A stretch of DNA of 64,000 bases, from positions 19,619,292-19,683,291 of the forward strand of contig BTRK01000003.1 in assembly GCA_036245805.1 (NCBI GenBank), in the 5' to 3' direction. Below are positions 44,233 through 54,300 of this stretch, in pieces. Position 1 is the stretch's first letter; the number at the start of each line of letters is the position of its first letter. The translations under genes were made by a program, and so were the position numbers. The notes below the pieces were generated by a model. That model was not told the DNA's origin. It worked only from the letters and a program-made list of their open reading frames with translations, and did no database searches. The stretch is from Pristionchus mayeri (taxonomy: Eukaryota > Nematoda > Chromadorea > Rhabditida > Neodiplogasteridae).

Positions 44233-44857
44233 GTTGAGTGGTAAATCTGATGAAAAAAGAATGTAAAAAGGGGATATTGAACAAAAACAACATACAAACA
44301 ACAACGAAGTAACAAGAAAGCATCCTCTGAACGCCCTTTTAACGACAAAAAAGCGAAATAATGAAACAACGGATTTCAACAACCAGCTTATAGGCTACAC
44401 AAAACATCGGCAGAATCGTGAACTGGCCTATTTAAATAAGCTATAATTATTATCATTAGCAATCTCATGAAATGGCATCGAATTTAGCATTCCTTAAACA
44501 AGTAAGGCAAAAGAAAACTATATGGAAGCAATGTGAACTATCCTAAGTGGACAAATCACGTAAGGTCAGATTTGAAGAAGTTAGCACTTTAAACTGCAGC
44601 GTTTAGGGCAATTTATTAATGAGTTGTGACAATAAACGCACAAAAGAGCAGCAAAATATCACGGGGAAGTTGAGCTTAACCAAAAAAAAGGGAAAATAGA
44701 AAGTGAGTTGCGCAGTGAATCGCAAACACTGTGGTTAGCAAGGATTGCTGCGAAATCTCAGTCTGGAAAGTCTACAGTTTCCGCTTGATAGGTGACGATT
44801 TTTCTGTGCAAGAGTCCCAACCGTTTAAATTTTACTTTGCTGACAATCCTTCTTTAA

Positions 44858-45875
44858 AACGAGGAAACGTACAGTGGAAGTAAAAGCAGGCGTAAAGGGC
44901 CCGGGAGTCGGCACCTCTTCGATGGGTGGAAGACGGGCCGTCGAGGGACTGTAAAGAACTTTTAATATCAAAATTTGAAAAAAGGGGTTCACCTTCGAAC
45001 TCGAAGCTCATCATCGTAGTTGAATAGCATACCGTTGAGAATGAGGTCACCGAAACCCTAAAAGATGATTAAATTTAGCAGGTCTTTGCTTTCGAAAATT
45101 CGTTGAGGTTTTGATAGAGAATCAAACTGACTTGAGATAGGAGAAAGCGTATGAGCTCCTGAGCGAATCCCTCTGACTCCTTCTCGTGGAACTCCTTCGG
45201 ATGACAACTGGTCTGAAATTGTTTTATTTCACACCAACATTCTTTCAAGAGCTTCGCTCTCTCTCAAATCATACCCTTGCTGAACTTCCTCCTTCGGTGC
45301 GTGTCTTTCCATCTTGCTCTTACATCGCAGTCGATCGGAGAAGGAAGGACGGAAGTCCAGACGGAGGAAGCGATTGAGGACCACGGGAAGGAGCAGGACT
45401 GTGCAAACCTAAGAGTGAATACGGTTTGAAAGCTTTTCGAACGCAAAAAAATAAAGTGAACTTGAAATAAGTTAGCTTGGTTTGCAACACAGATAAGTGA
45501 CATTTTTATATTTTTCTCCTTCTTGGCAATCACTCTTTTTAGTCTACTTTTGCTTTATCGGTCTCTCCAAAATTGCTAGAAGCTGACCAGTAGGATGGAG
45601 AACCAGAAGTGCGGCGTCTGCATGCTTCTGAGTACTACTCCCTGCGAGAGGGAACCGCCTCGCTTTGAGAGAAAGGATGAGGGGAATGCTGCAATGCAGA
45701 CTCTTACTGTGGAAAGTTTAAGAATGAGTATACTTATTGATTTCAGAAAAAATAAGAAAGGATGAGCCTAACCCTCGTAGATGACGAAGCACAGGACGAA
45801 GTAGATAGCGAGCGACCCCCACAGGAAAGCGTGATTGATCGCCGTCCAGTACGAAGTGTCCAGGGCCATCTGATT
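44858..45875 (-). pseudogene. duplicated 3' end of the P4-ATPase gene
   Basis: The exons mirror, in the same orientation, the last exons of the flippase at 51320-52495. About 45875-45780 ends in FVIYE-like sequence. 45700-45590 corresponds to [15 protein letters not shown]. 45420-45290 corresponds to [15 protein letters not shown] and SFSDRLRCK. About 45200-45130 corresponds to [20 protein letters not shown]. About 45055 corresponds to [18 protein letters not shown]. The last is [20 protein letters not shown], running into the Kolobok-like TTAA at 44854. There is no upstream catalytic region, so no working enzyme can be made. It is one half of a tandem duplication whose other copy is the full gene. 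Confidence 0.8.
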
Positions 45876-46430
45876 GTATGGTACGTATGAGTTACAGTAC
45901 CGGACAAAAGTTTCGCCACTATTTTCTCGTTGTCATAACTTTCTTCAAAATTAAGTTAGAGACATATGGGTTGGAGCATTCGATAGGTAAACCGTACGAG
46001 AATATAGCGATACCATACATGATTGATTATCCCTTTATTGCAAAATACCGTAATCAAATAACTTGTATGTGTTAGACATTATTTTTTTGAAACTCTACGG
46101 AATGTTGCAATCTGTTCACACTAACTGTGTAGAGAGCACAACCTCTGATGATCATAATCTGACATGTAACTGGTTTGGCGCATTTCAGAGAAAGCCGGTA
46201 TATCGATTTTCATAGACCTAACATTTTGTTTGTTGGTCATATCTTTGAGCTCAGTTGAGCTACAGAGCCAAAATTTTGCAGGTACTATTAGTGATGGAGC
46301 ACTACTGTACACAGTTTCATGTTGGTCGGATGTCGAATTAAAAAAATTCGAAAAATTTTCGATCGTGATTTTTATCAACATGAAATAACACGGGTCTCCT
46401 GTAAAAGTGTAGGAAAATGAGTCCCTGCGG
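45876..46430. other. unassigned sequence at the duplication boundary
   Basis: About 550 bp between the end of flippase homology and the start of the second receptor-block homology. Only short open frames; no terminal repeats or RNA gene seen. Confidence 0.4.
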
Positions 46431-47268
46431 CTCGAAAACACTGAGAGTGATGCAAATGCAACGTACGACAATTCGAGTGGTCAATGATTGATCATTTATC
46501 AAAATCAACGTTAAAGGAGGAGTAAACTCAAAATTCAATTTTTGAAGCTATCATATGCACTGCCTAGAGCTCCACAACGATAAGAAGCTCCGAAATTTTC
46601 GCATTGATATCTCCATCCCGAACAAAATTATAGCTAGTTGGCTGGGAGCCAGATCAGGGAAAGCTCAGGGAAGGGGGCGAGATAGCACGCGACTTGAAGA
46701 GAGTGCGTCCGTAGGTGAAACATATTCCAACCGGGCGCGCGTTTGCACATACTCCTCCTTTAAAGGCGTGCTCCGGGGAATGAATTTTAGGGAGTCCCAC
46801 CACGAAAATTCTGCGCTCTCAATTGGAAACTGTAGCGAATTTACCCAGAGAAAGAGGCGAAACATAAGTGGAACTCGTGAAACATGTCTGAACCAGGCAC
46901 GACCCTGCGCTATCAATGAACTTTGCGCGTTTGTAAACAGCCTCAGAGTCGACTGTGGAACTTCGGATAAAGTGATTTCTGATCGGGTGAGTGTCCTCTA
47001 CAATATCCACACTATCACTATGGGTGGCTGAACATTCCCCGGAGCACTCCTTTAAGAAAGGAAGAGGTATTGCACCTTCATCTGGCTTTGAAATGAATTT
47101 ATCCAGTTACATGCGCAAACAAGAACTTTTATCAATGCGTAATTTCTTGATGATAAGCTGGAAATGGAGATGACGGAATTCGGCTTTAGCCTGTGTTCTT
47201 CAGGTACAGGGAGCATAATAATGGCAATAATATCTTCTCATTCAATAGGACCAGTCGGTTATCGAAAC
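46431..47268. other. non-coding part of the right receptor block
   Basis: Inverted homologue of about 26790-27430. A local hairpin pairs CTCCTTTAAAGGCGTGCTCCG (about 46753-46775) with CGGAGCACTCCTTTAAG (about 47038-47055). No gene is supported. Confidence 0.4.
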
Positions 47269-47563
47269 TCAAAAGGAGGGACGATGATGATCTTGTCGTC
47301 GCGAACGTCGAGGAATTATCACGTCATCTGGAGACAGAAGACGAAAACGCTTGCGAACGATGGTGGAGGCTTTCGGGTAGCTAGCCTAAATGATGTTATT
47401 GAAAATCGTGTGTGTTATGTTTTCTAAGCTAACGAGCATTCAATGTAAAGTTTTGCAAGGAGCATTCAATGCAAAGTTGGGATCGTTTTTAATACTAAAT
47501 CAGCTAACTTACAGCAATAGCGGCTACAAGAAGGACAACGAACAGAACTATTACAATCTTCAT
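47269..47563 (-). CDS. small secreted peptide, right copy
   Basis: Exon 1 (47563-47513) encodes a 17-residue signal peptide, MKIVIVLFVVLLVAAIA. Exon 2 (47385-47269) encodes ASYPKASTIVRKRFRLLSPD, DVIIPRRSRRQDHHRP and SF before the stop. The exon lengths (51 and 117 nt) equal those of the left copy at 26511-26786. The tail keeps the Arg/His-rich reading frame, so this frame may be the functional one. The TATA-like box (47598-47603) is retained. Confidence 0.6.
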
Positions 47564-47943
47564 CTCCGAATGTGTGAAGCCGCTGAAACCTCTCCCTTAT
47601 ATGCAACATCTACTGATAACATTGCCACAAGTGATTTCAGAGCAAAATATTTGCGAGGATTTTTGTGACTCAAAGTTAATGCTAAACAAGTGTGATTAGA
47701 AGGCTTGCACTCATGTTTTCGAGTTCGGGTAATGTACAGTACATCACGTACTCTAATATTTCGAAAGAGATGTTCTCTGATAATGTTTATTGAATGCTTT
47801 ATTTCCAAATAAATATAACAAATTATTTTTTAAATCATTATGAACTATTCATTTATTTTTGTGTAGTGTCAAGGAAATCTATCGGGACGAAGAGATGTCG
47901 ATTAGATGTTGTATGAATCTTGTAGTATCTGTTTCGTAGTCAG

Positions 47944-49483
47944 ATGAGTCATGCTCGTATATCCATCCATCTTGCCTACGCGCTATTCAACAATATCTTC
48001 TTTGAATCGCACTCTATTTCCGTGATATCATCACATAGTAGTCACAGACTAAGCTTCCTTCTCATGGAGACGCCAATTGCTGTTGGATCTGCCTACATTG
48101 TTGTATCCGCAACTGGGGTAAACTTGCATTTCTGATATCTCAACGAGACTTCTCTTCAGATTGCTCTAAATTCACTCACAATTCACGGTATAGTCGTTCA
48201 GGGTAAACTCGGGCAGAATCATGTTGGATAACATATTTAAAATCAATAATCAGAAATTTTCAGTCCGCTATGTATATTCTCTACCTGCAACCGTTGATTA
48301 CTGATATCGTATTCGAATTGATTCACTTGTTTTACGTCGCTCCTTCAGTCATTACTCAGGTGTGTCTCATTTTATCTCCCTTGAATGTTTTCCTCAGTGT
48401 ACACTGCTTGGCGACCCTCTGGGACCTTACCTGTCTTCCTTTCTCGATTCCGCCCAGACCTACTGCTGGTACAACAACTCCCTCTCGCAAGTGTCTCTCG
48501 CAGTCAACAGGTGATACGCTGGAAAAATTATTTTCGAAAATCGTTGTATGCAGATTCGTAGTGACGGTACTTCTGCGACTGTACTTCTTCACTCCCTCTA
48601 GGACTCTTCTCTTCTCCTTCCTCCAGCATCTTCTCGCGATCCTCATCACAATAACACTCCAATATATTCTTCCCTGTTGCAAGTGAGACGAGCAACGTAG
48701 TGATGACAAAAAAGCGCTTTACCACATTTGAATTCCCAACCAAATGTCGTTCTGTTCCTACATAAAGATGCGCTTGCAGGATAGAGCTCGCCTACGCAAG
48801 CTATTCGTTCCGCGAAGTGCTCATTCCTGGCGTCTTCAACTACGGTTGGGCGTATATCAAATTGCCCGCGAAAATAGCGTGCTCTGTGATTCCGCTGGCG
48901 ATTTACTGCGTTGTGAGTGCGCGATTCCATTTCAGGATCGTTGATCATTTCAAGACAGTATCATCTATTCCAGATCCTTTTCTCCATTCGCTTCGTTGGA
49001 AAACGTCTGAATCTCCAATCAAGAGAGCTCAGTAGGAGGAGAAAACAAGAATTGAAGTAGAAACTCTGTCTGAGGCTATTGTTCACTGGAATAGCAGCGC
49101 GCTACCGCAGAACTTTGAAAGATTTTTTTAAAGATTTACCGCTCAATTTGCGGTCATAGCAATCGGCTACGTGCTCTCGTGGGGAACATTCTCGCTGCTG
49201 CCTCCCACCACAGCACAATGGGTCAAAGGGTAAGAATTTTCACGATGATTGTGGCTGAAAAAAACTTTAAATGTCACATTTTTTTAGAATTCCTGTGCTG
49301 CTTTCACTGCTGAACTCGACCACGAACGCGGTCGTTTTCTTGATGAATGATGTATGTTTTGGTCTGACGAAAGTCCCCGAGAGAATGAACATATTTAATG
49401 ACAGAGAAGCAAATTTCAGAAGAAGAAGTTGTGCGCCTTCTGCATTCCTTCTTCCACTCCCACTGCCAGTTCTCATTGAATAG
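47944..49483 (+). CDS. 7TM chemoreceptor (Srx-like), right copy
   Basis: Plus-strand homologue of 24375-26129, with the same exon order: HRLSFLLMETPIAVGSAYIV; ALNSLTIHGIVVQ; YILYLQPLITDIVFELIHLF; GPYLSSFLDSAQTYCWYNNS with LSQVSLAVNR|FVVTVLLRLYFF; FSFLQHLLAILITITLQYIL; FNYGWAYIKLPAKIACSVIP; RFVGKRLNLQSRELSRRRKQ; AVIAIGYVLSWGTFSLLPPT; and IPVLLSLLNSTTNAVVFLMN, ending PLPVLIE at 49483. It has seven hydrophobic segments and the NRF element after TM3. It has one TM6 exon where the left copy has two. Splice phases agree from TM3 onward. The exon 1/2/3 phases are unresolved, as in the left copy. It is likely a chemosensory GPCR; the class is tentative. Confidence 0.7.
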
Positions 49484-49823
49484 AGTTCACATTCACTTTT
49501 TCAAGCGAAATGTTGTACCTTGAACTTTGAACTTTGAACCAGGAACACTCATAATAATTTATGTCTACATATTCGACAATAGCTTGATTGTGACCGTGAT
49601 CTGTTGGCCTCTATTCACCCTAGACTACTCATATTTCCGACTCTTCCTCGTCAATCAACGATATCATGATAATAATGTGCACGCGACTTCGCATGACTAA
49701 GCTGATTCATGAGACATTAATAGTTCAAACAGTCTAGTTCGTAGGACCAAAGATCTCCATGAAAATTTTCAAAAGTGATTCATTGTCAGAGATAAACAAC
49801 TTGAGTTTTCCCTCCTGTTTGTA

Positions 49824-51063
49824 TTAGGTTGGTCGGAAAGTCTTTGTCACTTTTTCAAAACTTAATTTCTTTGATGAAACAATAGCACGAGTTCAATAAT
49901 ACTTGTAATCATTATTAGCAATATGTGCCCAACGTTCCTTCAACTTATGAAACCCCTCCCTATAGAACCCATCTGATCGCGAGGCAAAGTATTGCTTGAG
50001 TGCTGCATCGAGATTTCCACGGGAATTGCAGGCCCTATCTCGAACGGCATGGGTCGGGTCTGCGAAAAGCCAGTAATCGGTCGGAGCCATGTCAGGAGAA
50101 TACGGGGGGTGAGGGAGAACTATCCATCCCTATCCACCTAGTTCCTGCTTGACTTGATTATAGACCTGGTGGCGGGGGTCATTTTGTTGAATGTACACTT
50201 TCTTATCATTTATCATTTGAACGAGCGACTTCCAAATTCAAATTATGTAAGTGTGTGACATACTTGACCCCGGTGATTAACATGCCCTCAGGTAATAGCT
50301 CCGAGCAGATCAAGCCATCCACTCCTCACCACATTGACAGCTTGTTTTTCTTGGGGTGCAGGTCAAGTTTGGGGACACGCTGTGGAGCCTCTCCTTTTCC
50401 AACCCGCTGGGCTCTCATGTGGTTGTTACCGTAGAGGGCCCACTTATTATTCCCCGTTATGAGCCGTTCCAACCATCGATCTTCGCCTCGGAGAATGAGG
50501 AGAGTAATGGAATCATCGACTCAACGGCCATGGTTGGCTTGGCTCAGATCATGAGATATGAATCGACCGATACATTTCCTCATTCCAAGAGATCTCAAGC
50601 TTTCTTAGACAGTGATATGATGGGCTCGAAGTGTGATGACTATTTCACGGACAGTTTGAAAAGGTTCTCTTTCCACCCCTTTCTTCAACTCCAACTCACC
50701 AGGTCTTCTAGATCGACCTGATCATTGAGGGAAAATTCGTCTTCTTCTAAGAGATGGAACCAATTCCTTATGGTGTTGTAGAGGGGACATGTGCGCCATA
50801 AGATTCTTCAGTAGGGTTCTCCGAATCCTTCATCGTGGTGTAGGATAGACAGAGGTAAAGTATAACATGGCGGATGTGGATGGTACTACGAACATACATC
50901 GTTACTCTACTAGAGCATGACTGAAGCGAAGGGAATGGGGAGTTGTTAACTATAAAGACCCTTCACTGATTGTTGTTTACTAGGAGCGAGAGAACGCCAA
51001 AGTGTACTTGCGACGAGCAGTGTTAAGACAAATCCAGTGACAAAGACTTTCCGACCAACCTGA
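49824..51063 (-). mobile_element. mariner transposon, full length but decayed
   Basis: A 1240-bp element with terminal repeats TTAGGTTGGTCGGAAAGTC and GACTTTCCGACCAACCTGA and TA on each side (49822-49823, 51064-51065). Minus-strand transposase pieces: the helix-turn-helix region TVREIVITLRAHHITV with in-frame stops; RLITGNNKWAL (near the first Asp); ELLPEGMLITGVKYVTHLHN; and near the end MAPTDYWLFADPTHAVRDRA with HKLKERWAHIANNDYKYY. The last Asp region is SPDMAPTDYW. Several stops make it inactive. It sits in the spacer of the right receptor block; the left block lacks it. Confidence 0.85.
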
Positions 51064-51319
51064 TATTTTCATATTTTTCCGCTTGGGTGAAATTGAGGAT
51101 GACTTCGGTCATGTGAAATATCGCGGAGTCATCAGAAAGTTTAAAATAATGTACATACATCAAGTAAACTATTCATATGCATAGTACACCACATCACAGA
51201 AATCTTGACTACACCGCTGTTTCGGCTCTCCCCATTTGCAATTCCTGACGAGATCGAGATCTCACCGAGGACAAAGGCTGAAATAGGGAGTATTTTAGAA
51301 GGAATTTCAGGAAAATTAA

Positions 51320-54300
51320 TTATTTTTCGTAATTTTGTAAATGAGGATTCTCACAGTCGACGTGAACGCAGGCGTAAAGGGTCCGGGAGTCGACACCTCT
51401 TCGATGGGTGGAAGACGGGCCGTTGAGGGCCTGTAAAGAACTTTTAATATCAAAATTTGAAAAAAGGGGTTCACCTTCGAACTCGAAGCTCATCATCGTA
51501 GTTGAATAGCATACCGTTGAGAATGAGGTCACCGAAACCCTAAAAGATGATTAAATTTAGCAGGTCTTTGCTTTCGAAAATTCGTTGAGGTTTTGATAGA
51601 GGTTCGAACTGACTTGAGTATAGGAGAAAGCGTATGAGCTCCTGAGTGAATCCCTCTGACTTCTCCTCGTAGAACTCCTTCGGATGATAACTGGTCTGAA
51701 ATTTCCATTCATTTCAAGACAACTTTATTTCAAGAAATTCTTTCTTCTACTCTGGTAAAAGTTTCACAGTGGAGTGAGAGCAGCAAGGCTGTGGGAACAT
51801 AGAGAGAGGTGTCCCAGTCAGAAGACAGTGGAGTTCCCAGTGGGAGACGTGAGTGCTCCTCACTGGGCAATACACTGGAATTCCACTGGAAACGCAGAGA
51901 TTCAAGTCGAACCTGTGCTGAACTTCCTCCTTCGGTGTGTGTCTTTCCATCTTCCGCTTGCAACGCAGTCGATCTGAGAAGGAAGGACGGAAGTCCAGAC
52001 GGAGGAAGCGATTGAGAACCACGGGAAGGAGCAGGACTGTGCACACCTGAGAGCGATCGATTTGGAAGCTATTCAGATACCAAGCTATGCTTTGGCTTGA
52101 AATATAGTTGTCGTGTGTGCAATACCGAAAAGGTAACTTCTTGTCAATCATTACTTTTACTCTAGGATAACTCTTGTTTATCGAACCCTCGAAAATTGCA
52201 AGAAGCTAACCAATAAGATAGAGAACCAGAAGTGCGGCGTCTGCATGCTTCTGAGCACTACTCCCTGCGAGAGGGAACCGCCTCGCTTGGAGAGAAAGGA
52301 TGAGGGGAGGGCTGCAATGCAGACTCTTACTGTGGAAAGTTTAAGAGTGAGTATACTTATTGATTTCAGAAAAAATAATAAAGGAGGAACCCTCGTAGAT
52401 GACGAAGCACAGTACGAAGTAGATAGCGAGCGACCCCCAGAGGAAAGCGTGATTGATCGCCGTCCAGTAGGAGGTGTCCAGGGCCATCTGAAATAATGGA
52501 AAAGTTGAGCTTTTTCTCGTAATATTCTTCGTTCCCTTCGGTGCATTTTCATCAGAGGTTTACTTTTCCATTCTTATTGATAGTTTTTTCAAAATATCAA
52601 AAAAATTGGAATTGCTCATTTGGGCGAACTCTTAATCAATAGAGAAGAAGGGAAAAATTGAGTAAGATATTTATCTTCGAAGAGATGGCTGATACCTGTC
52701 CAGAGACAACGATGATGAGTGCAGTGAACGTCGTGAACTCCATCACTCCCAGATCTCCCACGTCCTTCCCGTTGGCTGCCATCTGAACGTTCAGTTTAAA
52801 AACAAATTTTGACAAAAAATGAAATAACAGTTCGAGAAAATCGATTGATAGTGTTGTATCGTAGAGTTGCCTCTACTCACAAGACTGTGTAGTCGCCCTC
52901 GAGTGGGGTAGATCACTCGAAGTCTCCCCTTGTTATCGACTCGCGTGACCTCTCCCTCCTCTCCGTTGCTCCCCTTTCCCCTCTTAGTATTTCCCCGACT
53001 AATTTGTGGATAAAGTTATATTCCTTACGAACCGTTGTCGGGTACAAGGCAGGGACACAACAGTGGCGTTCAGGAGTACTAGTTACTCACGTGCTTCTCT
53101 GTCCTTGTTTACTCGATTCGGTGAGTCGGCAGTTGTGAAAGGGATTGTCGTGTTGGAGGCAGAGCCTCGCACTTCAATTGAACTAGTTCTCAGTGTATTA
53201 CTGTCTGAGTGGAATTCAGAAATAGTTGTTGTGTTGGGTGGAGGCGAGGCCGTCCCCTCACAAGCTCAGTGGAAGAGTCCATCTGAGGAAAGCAGGCAAG
53301 GCCGTGGCTTTGGTGTTGTCTAAGTGATAGAAACACGTTGACTGATTGGATCGTCGAGGGTAGATCAAGCAAGAAAGAGTAGAGATGACTGAGCAGGAGA
53401 GTAGTGCGGGCGTGGAGCCGACTACTGCTCAGTTGATGAGTGTGATGTCCAAGTTGGTAGAGAACACTCGAGAGGAGATGGCAAATCAGAAGGCATTGAT
53501 CGAGACACAGAATGAAGCCATTCAGGTGCTGCTCAGAGAGAGGAAAGAGAGGAATTCAATGGGATCTGAGGCGGGTGGAAGACGAGGACCATCGGTGGAT
53601 GCACTCGAAAAGCGGATCAGAATTTTCTCGTACAGGCCTGAAGAGGGACTCACGTTCGATAATTGGATGGAGAGACACAGAGAGATCTTCGAGCATGATT
53701 TGAGTGAATTGGAAGATGGTGATAAGGGTAGAGCACTGCTGAGAAAGGTCGACGACAAGGTCGATAAGCAGTTCAGGAATCACATCCGTCCTAAGAGTCC
53801 AGGAGAGTTGTCATTCAAAGAGATCGTGGAGATCATGCAAGATTTATTTGGTGACAAGAAATCACAGTTCGAGAAGAGACTAGACCTATTCAATCTGAAA
53901 ATGTCGAAGTTGAGATGTGAAGATCTGAAAGAATTTGCGAGTGTTGTGAATAGAGTGTACGAGGATGCGAACATCAGCGAGATGAAACCCGAGCAGTTCA
54001 AAGCAATGATTCTGTTGACGGAAATTGATGTGCCTCGGTACACGTCTACGATGTTCCATGTGATGAACCAGATTGGAGAAGAGACTCCCACAATGGAAAA
54101 TGTGCTGAAGGTGGCTGACACATTCAGAACAGTGTATGGGGATGCTCATGCAGCTGTGAATCAGAGTGGAATGAATTCTCCTATGGTGAATGCCGTGCAC
54201 AAAGACTACTCAAAGTGGCAAAAGTCGCCCAATCGAGAATCGGCCAAGAGCGGTGATGGAATCAGAACTGGAGAATCGTTTTGTTCACGGTGTGGAAAAG

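Larger units (their letters stand above)
36261..44853 (+). mobile_element. Kolobok-like DNA transposon, copy A' (inverted, damaged)
   Basis: The same termini as 18566-23807 in opposite orientation (AGAAGGAGTGTCAGCAAAG at 36261; CTTTGCTGACAATCCTTCT to 44853) with TTAA at 36257-36260 and 44854-44857. Relative to copy A it has lost about 0.9 kb between the second gene's start and the THAP exon (junction at about 36924). It has gained a 4.3-kb TTAA insertion (39025-43312) and carries 2-bp deletions near 43647 and 43697 in the last transposase exon. Elsewhere the copies are nearly identical. Confidence 0.85.

Noticed and set aside
51774..52015. plus-strand frames opposite the flippase exons
   Set aside because: Shadows of the minus-strand flippase coding exons and adjoining introns.
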